DNA of 64,000 nt, taken from positions 186,001 to 250,000 of the forward strand of contig QXCR01000045.1 in NCBI GenBank assembly GCA_004380135.1. The letters run 5' to 3'. Both the position numbers and the translations under genes were made by a program. Every line of letters starts with the position of its first letter. Positions within the stretch are counted from its first letter, which is position 1. Below the pieces are notes generated by a model. That model was not told the DNA's origin and did not search any database. It saw nothing but the letters and a program-made list of their open reading frames with translations. Source of the stretch: Stemphylium vesicarium. Lineage: Eukaryota; Ascomycota; Dothideomycetes; Pleosporales; Pleosporaceae. Below, in pieces: positions 22,452 through 32,934 of this stretch.

Positions 22452-23343
22452 ATGCCAGACCCTTCCGGTCCGCGCAAGCGAACCTCGGAACGCACCTCAG
22501 ATGGTCCTAACACAGCAGCAGACGAAACATCACCTATAATACACTCCTCGAACGCGATGCCGAAAAACGACTACAACACCCTGTCATCCCCCGCTCTGCG
22601 CGCTCGCTCTCACCCCGACCCCAACTTCGGGCCCTCGGCCACGGATTCCGGTGCTGCAGACGAAGTCGGGACAGCAGGCCAAATGCAACCTGCGCGCGAC
22701 CAGCGCAATTCCACCAACAACAATGATAGTAGTAAAACAAGCTCCCCCGACCAACGGCGAGGGCGAAACAGCGGCGTCCAGCAACAAAGCGCCGAAAGCG
22801 CAGCTGCAGCGACTGAGCTGCGGGAAAAAGGGTGGTGGGCTGAATTCTGGGAAAAGTACGGAAGCGTGGAATTGGATAATAAGGGGAGTGTGGCTAGAGA
22901 TCATTTGGCGCTTGGTATGTCTTCTCCCTCCCTCTTCCTCCCTTGCTACACGTTCGTGTCGTGGGGCTAATGTTCTTGTAGAGCGCACTTTCCTAGCTTG
23001 GCTTCGTACATCGCTTTCTTTCGCCAGCATAGGTATAGCGATTACCCAGCTCTTTCGACTTAATACGTCGCTGTCCAACTCTCCGCAAGACGAATCGCCC
23101 TCCTCGCCTCAAGCTAAACTACGACATTTGGGGAAACCGCTTGGCGCCACCTTCATCGGGATAAGCATATTGATGCTGTTGATTGGGTTCCATAGATACT
23201 TTGAGGCGCAGCATTACGTTATAAGGGGCAAGTTCCCAGCATCGAGGGGAAGCATAATACTAGTTAGTGCCATCGCGGGCGCGCTGATAGGGAGTAGTTT
23301 AGTTGTGATATTGGTCACGGCACCGAGTGCATTCGAGACCTGA
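22452..23343 (+). CDS. DUF202 (YidH-like) membrane protein
   Basis: Two exons, 22452-22914 and 22982-23343, with a 67-nt intron (gtatgt...ttgtag), give 274 aa. Residues 1-130 are a disordered Ser/Asn/Gln-rich tail. The DUF202 domain follows: KGWWAEFWEKYGSVELDNKG, then ERTFLAWLRTSLSFASIGIA, where RTFLAWLRT is the family hallmark. There are three membrane segments, at about 157-178, 207-226 and 246-268. The intron splits the Glu codon directly before RTFLAWLRT, and splicing rebuilds the hallmark exactly. DUF202 proteins occur in bacteria and fungi and their molecular role is poorly defined; in fungi some are vacuolar. The long soluble N-terminus is a fungal feature. Confidence 0.88.
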
Positions 23344-23525
23344 ACAAGAAAATATGGCTGTATGCTTGCTCGCCTATGTTTGGGTATCTTTGATTCGTTT
23401 CAGTCGTACGTATTTCCTTTTCTGGCCTTCCTTGAGGCTCTGTATAGTCGCCTGGCCAATCTCCTCCACACGTCCCGTAAATCATGCAGATCCACCCTCC
23501 TAGTAGCCTGATCTCCGCGCAACGT

Positions 23526-25019
23526 TTATGATGACTTAGTGATCATCTCCGTCATCTCTTCTGTGCTCTTGCCGGCGCGCGAAGACTTAATGATAGTCTG
23601 AATCATATCCTCGACAGCGTCCCAGTCCGAGGTATCAATCGGGTGTAGGTCGGTCTTGAAGTACGAGGCGATAGCGTGCAGTTGCGACCAGCTCGACTTG
23701 TCGTGTACGAAGGTCAGAGCGACACCAACGCGTCCGAATCGACCGGTACGACCGATGCGGTGGAGATAGGTCTCGGGGTCGGCATCAATGCCGTTTGCCA
23801 TTGTCGGGACATCCTGCAGGTTTGTCAACACCATGACGCCAGATAGTAGATATGTTGAGGTATGACTTACGTAGTTGATGACCATGGTGACAGACTGTAC
23901 GTCGATACCGCGAGCGAGTACATTGGTGGTGATGAGCACCTTGGCCTCTCCAGTACGGAACTGATCAATGACACGGTCGCGCTCAGGACCTTCTAGAGCA
24001 CCGCTTAGCTGTGCCACCTTGTGACCCTCAGCTACCATGCGCCGCTCGAGTTCTTCCGCGGTCTTTCGCGTTCGCACAAAAATGATAGACGAGGCTTGTG
24101 TCATCAGACCGTAGAACTTCAGCAGCGTGGCGTACTTGTCGTTGTCCTTGTCGATATCAATGTACAATTGCTTGATACCCTCGATGGTCAGTTCTTCGTG
24201 GGCCAACGTGAGCGTATTTGCGTTGGGTGCGAAGCGCTTGGCGTATGCGATGACGTTGGGTGGGAATGTCGCGGAGAACAGGACGGTCTGGATATCCTTG
24301 TTGAGCAGAGCCTTGACGCGAGTGCACTGCTCGCCCATACCCTGCTGGTCCAGCATGTTGTCCGCCTCGTCCAACACGAGGATCTTGATGTGCTTCGGGT
24401 TGATCAGTCGCCGCCTCAGCATGTCCTGGACCGTTCCCGGTGTTCCCACAAGGATCTGTGCATTGAACTGTTGTCCCCTCCGCGACGGGTCGGGAATGGC
24501 AGCCATAGTCGTGAGACCGTCCATGAATTGGCCCATGTGGGTGATGACGCCCAAGATCTGACGAGCAAGTTCTCGGCTGGGCGCGAGCGCTAGTGCTTGG
24601 GGTTGGGGATTCGTGAGGTCGACGCGGGAGAGGATATTGAGAGAGAAGGCAGCAGTCTTGCCAGTTCCCGATTGTGATTGGGCAATCATGTTGGTGGGCG
24701 GGTTCATCAGAAGCAGAGGCAGGGCCTTCTCCTGGACCTTGGATGGCTTGCGAAAGTTCATGTTGCGGATACCCTTGAGGAGCTCCTCAGAGAGTTGGAG
24801 ATCTTCAAAGGACTTTGCAGAGAACAGCGGGTTGTTGGGGTCTGCTTGCAAGTCGGCAAGCTTGACCTCAACGCTGTACTTGGTGTCTGTCAGATCTCCG
24901 CCATTGCCTGGTGGGCCGCTGCCATCGACCTGGGCCTTTTCGAGTGAGTCCTGAGGCTCTGGTGCGGGCGTCTCCTCGGGAGCTTCTTGCTTGATGGGCG
25001 TCTCCTCGGCTGAAGACAT
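23526..25019 (-). CDS. DBP5: DEAD-box ATP-dependent RNA helicase DBP5
   Basis: Two exons, 25019-23871 and 23813-23526, give 478 aa. The intron (57 nt, gtaagt...ctgcag) has no stop and is a multiple of three, so the unspliced frame also stays open; I remove it because VINY-DVPTMANG restores the helicase core. Motifs: Q motif near FRKPSKVQEKALP, Walker A SQSGTGKTAA (115-124), PSRELA, GTPGT, DEAD (217-220), SAT in FSATFP, RGIDV and HRIGRTGRFGR. The N-terminal extension (Glu/Pro-rich, then LADLQADPNNPLFSAKSFEDL) is the Dbp5/DDX19 signature. Dbp5 remodels mRNPs at the cytoplasmic face of nuclear pores, activated by Gle1 and inositol hexakisphosphate, to complete mRNA export; it also acts in translation termination. 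Confidence 0.95.
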   Translation of the reverse strand: MSSAEETPIKQEAPEETPAPEPQDSLEKAQVDGSGPPGNGGDLTDTKYSVEVKLADLQADPNNPLFSAKSFEDLQLSEELLKGIRNMNFRKPSKVQEKALPLLLMNPPTNMIAQSQSGTGKTAAFSLNILSRVDLTNPQPQALALAPSRELARQILGVITHMGQFMDGLTTMAAIPDPSRRGQQFNAQILVGTPGTVQDMLRRRLINPKHIKILVLDEADNMLDQQGMGEQCTRVKALLNKDIQTVLFSATFPPNVIAYAKRFAPNANTLTLAHEELTIEGIKQLYIDIDKDNDKYATLLKFYGLMTQASSIIFVRTRKTAEELERRMVAEGHKVAQLSGALEGPERDRVIDQFRTGEAKVLITTNVLARGIDVQSVTMVINYVSHTSTYLLSGVMVLTNLQDVPTMANGIDADPETYLHRIGRTGRFGRVGVALTFVHDKSSWSQLHAIASYFKTDLHPIDTSDWDAVEDMIQTIIKSSRAGKSTEEMTEMITKSS

Positions 25020-25629
25020 GCTGGTTCAGACGCAAGTCAGCAAAAGGGCAATCTTTGGATATAGGTATCGCTGCAAGTCTAGAGAAGGCGGAGGAATTAC
25101 GTTGTGGCTGCGGTTGGGGTTGTGGGTGGTGTTGTTTGTGAAGTGACGCGCTGGAAATTGTGTGAGCTCCAGATGGCGGCCGGAGGTCTTTGGCGGTTTG
25201 GCGGGGCTGCGGCGCTAGCCAGATTTAGCGCACGCGCGCTGCATGAACAGGGCCTCGGGACCCCGAAGTACTTATGTGCGTAATTGGATAGTCGCGACGG
25301 GGCCCTGAAGGCAGCTCCACGACGTGCTTGACGTATAGCTCGTATTGCAGTCGCATAGCACCTCTATCCTCGCCAGAGCATAGTAGACGCATATTCAAAC
25401 AACCATACCACTAGACAACGTCATCGGCACAGATCCCGGCTTTCCCTGCTCGGCGCGCACCGCCTCCTTCTGCCATTCCTCCTGCCCCACTATTGGGCAC
25501 CCGGTAACGAAGACACCTGGTATACTCCGCGTAACCCTTCCCGTCTTACCCCCAGAAGCCCTTCACTCTCTATGTCTGGGGTGCCGATCCCCGCTATTCT
25601 AGTCTTCGACCTCTAACTCACCGCAAATC
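25020..25629. other. Divergent promoter between DBP5 and BZZ1
   Basis: About 610 bases serving both genes. The half next to BZZ1 (from 25360) is C/T-rich. No obvious TATA box or repeat. Confidence 0.5.
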
Positions 25630-28192
25630 ATGGATGTCGACATTGCGCCCCAGTTTGGCGCCGAATTGAAGGTATGTGGAGTCTATGCGGCACCACCGAG
25701 CATGTACTGACGCAGAACTACAGGATGGTTTCAAGACCGTCAACGCCTGGGTACGTCATCTGCAAATCCCAAGCACTTCCGCACCGGGCCTACATAGGCT
25801 ACAGGAGCCAGGCGGTTTGCGCTTCATGTTGCTAACCTATGAGACTGCAGGTCTCCGGTGGCATCTCCTGGCTAGATGACATACAGCAGTTCTACCGGGA
25901 GCGAAGTGCCATAGAGAAGGAGTACTCGGCAAAACTCAGCGCGCTCGCGAAGAAGTACTATGAGAAGAAGTCGAAAAAGCAGAGCAGCCTGAGCGTTGGC
26001 GACACCCCTACCGTCACTCCGGGCTCTTTGGAAAGGTACGAGCGTCGCATCCCTCAGATGGCACCAACTAACGAATATACCTAGCGCTTCCATGACCACA
26101 TGGGGAGTTCAATTAAGCACCCTCGAATCTCGCGCAGCCGAACATGACCAATTCGCTGGCGCCCTCATTACCCAACTTGCCGACCCCCTCAAGGTTCTCG
26201 GTACGCGCACCGAGGAGCTGCGCAAACTCCACGGAGACTATGCCGCCAAGTTGGAGAAGGAACGGGACAATCAGTACGGAGAGTTGCGCAAACAAAAGGG
26301 CAAATACGACAGTGTCTGTCAGGAGGTAGAAAGCCGACGTAAGAAGGCCGATGGCGCATTCGACCATGGCAAAGCCAAGGCGCGCAATGCGTTTGAGCAG
26401 CAGCAGGTTGAAATGCGCAACGTCAAGGCAGGTCGCGCGCCAACTCCTGAGCTTCAATTGCTAACCCTTACAGAACACCTACTTGATCAGTATCAACGTG
26501 ACCAACAAGCAAAAGGAGATGTATTACCACGAATATGTCCCAGAGCTACTAGACGTGAGTATCACTGCGAATATGACGGGACAGCGCTGACCCTTGCAGA
26601 GCCTACAAGATCTTTCAGAAACACGGGTCAACAAGCTCAATACGATATGGTCGCTAGCCGCGCAGATCGAGACGCAGACGCTTACGCGAAGCACCGAGTA
26701 CATGAAGCACCTCGCCGGCGAGATTCCGCGCAACAACCCTCTACTCGACTCCATGATGTTCGTAAGGCACAACGCTGGGCCATGGCAGGAGCCCGGCGAT
26801 TTCCAATTTGAGCCCAGCCCAGTCTGGTTGGACGACGGTAGCATCGCTGTCGATGACTCTGCGACAGTGTTCCTGCGCAACGTGCTGACCAAGTCCAAGT
26901 CTTCGCTGGGAGAATACAGGCGGGAACTCGACAAGAAGCGCAAGGAAGTAGAGAACGCAAAAACTGTGCGGCAGAACATCCGGGAAGGAAAAGACAAGAG
27001 AGACGAAGTGGACATTGTTCGTGCAGTCTTTGCCATACAAGAAGCGATGCATGAAGTTGAACGCCAAAAGGTAAGTGCTGAAGTCGAAGTCTCTACCATC
27101 ACTTCAGTGGTCGGGGACCTCAGCATTGGCGCAAGGAACCACAATTTCAAATCACAGACATTCAAGATACCGACGAACTGCGACCTGTGCGGAGACCGGA
27201 TATGGGGATTGTCTGCGAAAGGCTACGACTGCCAGGATTGTGGTTATACATGCCACAGCAAGTGCGAAATGAAGGTCCCCGCAGACTGTCCTGGCGAACA
27301 AAGTAAAGTGGAAAGAAAGAAACTGAAAGAAGAGCGACAAAAGGCTGCGCATACGGTGACCGCAACGAACGGCGCTGCTACAAATTCCAGCGCGGACATG
27401 CCACGTCTGGGAAGGAGTGACACGGTGAACTCCATGAACACATTGAGCTCTGGCTATTCAGCGACAGCACATCGGTCAGTATCAGGCATGTCGCCCACTG
27501 CTGAAGAGACCCCGCCACCCCCAGAGAAGAAAGCACCAGCGCCACTACCAGGTCCGAGGAGAAATCGCGTAGTCGCACCCCCACCTGCGCAATACGTTAA
27601 GAATGACGACGAAGTCCCTACCCCTACATCCAAATCCGCAGAACCGAAGGGCAGGATGTTGTACGCTTATCAAGAGAACGGCGATGGCGAATTGACTGTC
27701 GCTGACGGCACCGATGTCACTATACTAGAGCCTGATGGTATGTTTTCTGTGATGCCCCCTTACGTCCCGAAGCCACTAACACATGACTACACAGAGGGAG
27801 GATGGACAAAGGTCCGCGCTGGTGTTAAAGAAGGCCTTGTTCCCACAGCATATGTGGAGATGGTAGCGGCAACCCCACCCACTACAGCCTCTACATTCTC
27901 TTCGGCGCGGCCAGACTCGACATACTCCGCATCTTCCGCATCGACGACAAACTTGACCTCAGCTGCTCCTGCTAAGAAGAAGGGCCCAGCTGTAGCGCCA
28001 AAACGTGGCGCGAAAAAGCTCAAATACGTCGAAGCGCTGTACGATTATGCTGCGCAAAGTGACGTGGAGCATTCCATGTCCGAAGGCGACCGGTTCGTGC
28101 TGATCAACATGGAGGCCGGCGACGGGTGGGCAGACGTGGAGAAGGACGGTGTCGTACGCAGTGTCCCGGCAAATTACATTCAACAAGTCTAG
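25630..28192 (+). CDS. BZZ1: BZZ1: F-BAR, C1 and double SH3 protein
   Basis: Seven exons: 25630-25671, 25724-25750, 25851-26035, 26085-26427, 26474-26554, 26600-27737 and 27795-28192 (737 aa). Exon 2 is 27 bases. The intron 26428-26473 begins GC rather than GT (AAG/gcaggt); only this choice gives NTYLISINVTNKQKEMYYHE, the conserved F-BAR segment. Domains: F-BAR about 10-270; C1 zinc finger about 407-456 (CDLCGDRIW, CQDCGYTCHSKC); two SH3 domains at about 577-632 (LYAYQENGDGELTV) and 680-737 (ALYDYAAQSD, VPANYIQ). Bzz1 binds curved membrane and recruits WASP (Las17), driving actin polymerisation at endocytic patches. The last intron (57 nt) is also a multiple of three and lies inside the first SH3 domain. 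Confidence 0.93.
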
Positions 28193-30147
28193 AGAACTAC
28201 CATGGGTGTAGTACGGGAGATGAGCTTCTTTTGATTGGGTAGCTTGCAGGTTGTACCAATAGGATGAAGTGACAAGGGGATGGATACCTTTCATCATTGA
28301 CGTGGCTGAAGAGTTTGTACATATTTTAAACACGCATCTTTCACCTAAAAGGCTAGACAACTAAACGAGGTACCACCCGGTACACAATGCATGGATATAT
28401 GTGTCGTGTCAGCTGTAGCATGCTTGATGCGGATCTACCCCGGCTCTGCATGTGCATGTGCATGTGCATTTAGGGCGAACATGTGGGGTCTACAATTAAC
28501 GTTATGATCTTCCACACATCAGCCACCTCACTGCGCACTTCTGTCTTCGTCCATCATCGACCTGTCACATTCAGACGTCTCACATTGCGTACCAACATTG
28601 TTGTGCCATGCAAGTCGCGAACACCTAACCGGTGCTTGCCAAGGTCTTGTAAAACATGACAACAAGGCGACTTTGAAGTACCAGTTTTTGCGGCACTCTG
28701 GCTTCGCGCGGTACCTTGCTATATTTGGGCCACTTATGAAGCATTCCCTCTACAAAATACCGTCGCGGCCAGAATTGTAGTTCCCATGCTACGTTGACAC
28801 GCCGGAACATTGGCTACGCAGGGAAAGGACCGAATTGCGCCTCCACTTACACAGTCATGGGAGCCCAAATATACTGCCCCCTGGGCGTAGATATGAAAGA
28901 CCCATCCGCGGTGCGCTAAGACGAGTGGTTTGAGCAGACTTGCCATGAGTCTACACTGTCTTCAAGCAATATGGGGCTTTGATTGCACAGGTAAAATATG
29001 TTCTCCTCAAGTGCATGAAAAACTACATTTGTTGATCGCGAGGATAGAGCCGCTGATAAGGAGATATATGAACTAATTGGTTTAAACAATTCAAAGCCAT
29101 GCCTCTCCCGTAAAATCCGAGTTTCCGCGCCCACGCATTTTCGTCATTGGTTTTCACCGTGCAACGGTATTCTCTCATCGAAGATGAACGCATAATGCTG
29201 TCCGGCGCCTAGTCAGGGGTCAATGTCCCACAAGGTATTGATAGGAAAACCAATCCATACGAGGCCGAAAGACCAGAGGTTCTAGCCGTTACATGGCGTG
29301 CCGCTAGAACGATGCGCGGATCGTGTTTGGTCTCTCCCATATCAACCGGCCCTGGTACCCAATCTTCGCTGATAGCGTCTTGCGGCCATGCGTTGGGTGT
29401 CCCGGGGTAACACGATTTGGTAGTTCGAATACGTACACCATACAACTGTGTCACAATCTCATTGGAATACATCAAGAGGTGCTCCTTGAACTAGAAGAAT
29501 TTTTCAATTGCTCTTGCCACCAATCTCGCTCATTGAATCGCCGGTCGTTCTCACACTCATATCTGTCCTTCGCGCTTCACCTCACCGGGTCGTCAAACAG
29601 TTTACACGCCCAACGCCCTTTCATCTCTGACCAAGGCGTAGCTTCCTATTAGCTGAAGTGAGTCTAGCTTTCTGCAAGCACGTTGCCCGGCTCGTTGCTC
29701 CTTCCGGCGCAAACACGGTAGCCACGCTAGCGAAATCCTGTCTTGGCAGAAGCATACAACACACACTTCTTCTCCTCGCCCTCCCTACCTCCATCTCGAG
29801 GGAACTCAGCAATCACATCTACCACTCAGCTTCGACTCCGTCCGCTCGCTCTCTCACGGCCATTCTTTCGTGCCTCCACCCGGAGCTTCATCTCCAATTC
29901 ACTCATTAGGCATCGCCAGCATCCTTCCACATCTCACCTTTTTACACCAAAAAGAACCAAAGACAAACAAAAGCGATAGCCATATTGTGGCGCGTATCAA
30001 TTGTGCCGGTTATTTCCAAAAGTGCTTTCTCGAGGAATAAAATTGGTTCGTCACTCCATGCTCTCGCAGTTTATGGTGGCACTGGCTTACAATGGGTCTA
30101 GTTGTCAACAGCAGCTCAAGAGGGTGCTAGAAAATTGATAATACGCC
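28193..30147. other. Intergenic, about 2 kb, no gene supported
   Basis: Contains the BZZ1 3' end and the promoter of the SUN gene. From about 29760 to 29960 it is strongly C/T-rich, typical of a fungal promoter or leader. No RNA gene or convincing coding frame. Confidence 0.5.
28447..28469 (+). repeat. (TGCATG)n microsatellite
   Basis: Three perfect TGCATG units followed by TGCAT, about 250 bases after the BZZ1 stop. Confidence 0.9.
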
Positions 30148-31632
30148 ATGAAGCTTCAGTACATCTTCACTGTAACTGCACTAGCCGCGGTCACTTCAGC
30201 CAAGCCGCATCACTTGCATCGCCGGGCCCACTCTCACGGTCCTGTCAAACGCGGCACTGTCTATGCCCCAGCCGCCACGGAGACTCAAATCGTATATTGG
30301 CTCGATGATCATCCCATTTCTGAAGAAGAGGTGCGCGAGGGTATCACCAATGGCACTCTGATGTGGGGCCATGGCCATGTCTTGTCGACAGCGAGTAGCA
30401 CTCCTGTCGCATTACCGACCCCGCCACCAGCCCCCGAACATGAGACGCACTCTGCGGGATCTACTCCAGTGCCAGATGAGACTGATGACGAACCCATCAA
30501 AGATCCTACTGACGAACGTGAGCCCAGCCCCAAAAACCCTGTAGTTGGGACTCCGCCGAGCGACCCTACTCTTCCAGGCGCATCGCCTACACAGGAGCCT
30601 GAAGCCTCCTCTCGCCCTTGGGCTGACATGGTCGATAAAGACGGGCACTGCGCTGAGTGCGATAAGGTGTTCCCCGATGGCAAGATTCCATGCACCGAGT
30701 TTCCCCATGGCTATGGAGCATTGCCTATCGCTCATGAAGGCCTGGGCGGTTGGTCTGGTATACAGGATCCACAATATGTTGGGTCAGACGGTTTCGATGA
30801 CATTACGACTGTCGCGAAAGGCTCATGCTCGGACGGCACCTGCTGTACGTCAGGAAGCTTCTGTTCGTATGGTTGTCCGAACCCGTACCTCAAGGCCTCG
30901 TTCCCATCGATCCAAGGCAAAACCGGACAAAGCCTTGGTGGCCTATACTGCAACAAAGATGGGTATCTGGAGATGGCCGATGGCAAGATTGCCAACACCT
31001 TGTGCGTGCAAGGCTCCACACATATGGGTGTGAAGGTTCAGAACAAACTCTCAAAGTCGGTGTCATTCTGTCGCACCGACTACCCAGGTATTCTCTCCTC
31101 GCTCGATTTCTGTCAGGCTGCTCACATGAACAGGTACCGAATCGATGACGTTCCCCGTCACTGTTGCCCCAGGAGAGACCGGCTTCTTAGCGAATCCGGA
31201 TCAGCAGAAATACTTTGTTTGGCAAGGCAAGAAGACCTCGGCCCAATATTACGTCAACAAGCAGGGTGTACCTGAAGACGAAGCCTGCACTTGGGGAAAA
31301 GAGATGGGCGGCAAGGGTAATTGGGCACCGGCGGTCTTCGGCACCTCATTCGATGATGGACCTGTCCAGCAGGGCTTCTCCAGCTTGAAGCAGAACGAGC
31401 TGTGCAAGAAGGAACGACTTGGGTACGACATCACCTTTGTCGGAGATGGCGTTGTTTCCCCTTGTCGGTACAAGAGCGCCAACAACCAATGGTGCGAAGG
31501 TGACAAGTGCTGGCAAGATCCAGATCGTGGTTGCACTGTGAGTCGCGTGGACCCCCTCTCTTTATGATACTGACATTTGCTCAGGCCGCTATTCATCACG
31601 GAAACCTCATTGTCGTGCTGTCCGATGGCTAA
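30148..31632 (+). CDS. Secreted SUN-family cell-wall protein (GH132)
   Basis: Three exons, 30148-31087, 31134-31537 and 31585-31632, with 46- and 47-nt introns, give 463 aa. The signal peptide is about residues 1-18 (MKLQYIFTVTALAAVTSA), followed by basic sites that could be Kex2-processed (HRR, VKR). Residues 80-160 are a Pro/Thr/Glu-rich linker. The C-terminal SUN domain (about 165-460) has the Cys pattern CSDGTCCTSGSFCSYGCP, then GGLYCNKDGYLEMADGKI, TDYPGTESM and QYYVNKQGVPEDEACTWG. The group includes yeast Sim1, Uth1, Nca3 and Sun4 and Aspergillus Sun1, tied to beta-1,3-glucan remodelling, septation and cell separation. The last exon encodes AAIHHGNLIVVLSDG. No GPI signal is visible. Confidence 0.92.
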
Positions 31633-32934
31633 CAGTGTTCACTACCCCCTTCCATACCAGCCTACCATCTTTTTCCTTCTACCTTCCCTTTTTCGATATG
31701 ATTACTAGATCTTCGTGTCCTCACAACATCTCGAAGACCGCTATGGACTGTGGCACACGATTTCGACGGGAACTTTTGGAGGGTTCGGATTTTTTGGGAC
31801 AAACCTACAGATTACCTTTTCTTCAGATCTGTACATGCCTTCTCTTCCCTTCTACGACAATGTTATCCGTATGGTCATGGGCAGGTGTGCGATGTGGTGT
31901 TTGGTGGTGGACCATTTTCGGATTCTGTGCCTGTGGATGGCGTCCATTCTGCCCGGTTCTTTAGAGCGAGGGTCTGTTGATCATACCTACACTGTAATGA
32001 CAAATGACCATGATCTTCGTCCAATCATCTGATGCTGCAGCTACAAAAGAAAGAATTTGAGGATCAACTGTCACATAGCATGAACAAGACGAGTTGGTGC
32101 GTAGTGCATTACAGAAGCAACATTAATGTATTCGGAAAGGTAAAAGTGACAACTGGCCCTCATACCACGCTCGATGCAGGGTGGGTATCGTATGATAACG
32201 CATAGATAGAAAACACCAATGCCAAGGTAATCGAACTGAAAGACCTCCCACTAGTGCTGGTTTGCCTGTCCATAGACACTATTCTGTCACAGCGAGACTC
32301 CCTCGAACATGTGTGTAGTAGAAACAACAGCTCAACCCAATACAGAACGCCCTGACATGTGACACTCCTGTCTGCGCATGTTTCAAGCCCTAATTGTACC
32401 AAGAGTCCGCCCCATCTCCTGCGCGTCGCAAACGGCGCAACACCGAAAAGTGGTACACGAGAAGGATGGGGCGGCATAGGAAGACGGTGGGCTATGAACA
32501 TGCTGTTGGTGGAGAGTGATATCCGCAGTTTCATGTAACCCCAAAGATTGGACTGGGCTTGTGATACCAAGCCATGCCGAAATGCGGGTGTGGTGCGGCG
32601 GCTCCCGCGTTGGACGACCAAGGCGGGATATAGTACCGAAGTAGGACCGTGAGATATATCCGTTCCGTGAGTGCGTCCGTTCCGTGCCGTTGAGTGCATC
32701 CGTGGTAGTGGCAATTCCACAGCGGCTCCAGCGCCTATGAGACATGTTGGGGCCCAAGCATATTACAGACGATGTATTGAGCGTAGAGTGGGGGCGAGTG
32801 TGGCAAGTGCTATTTTCCCCATCTCGTGCCATGCAAAAAGGTTGTAACGTAATGTGGCAAAGCTACCCAGCTGCCTGAGCCGGATTGATATTCAATAATA
32901 GTGTGGAATCTGCTTATGTTACTCTCGGTCCGCT
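31633..32934. other. Convergent intergenic region, no gene supported
   Basis: About 1.3 kb between two converging genes. Two overlapping minus-strand frames (32160-32720 and 32383-32832) are open but compete with each other and have no recognisable protein character. Confidence 0.45.

Noticed and set aside
32160..32832. Two overlapping minus-strand frames of 186 and 149 codons
   Set aside because: They compete for the same DNA, neither shows domain character, and both lie in a convergent intergenic region.
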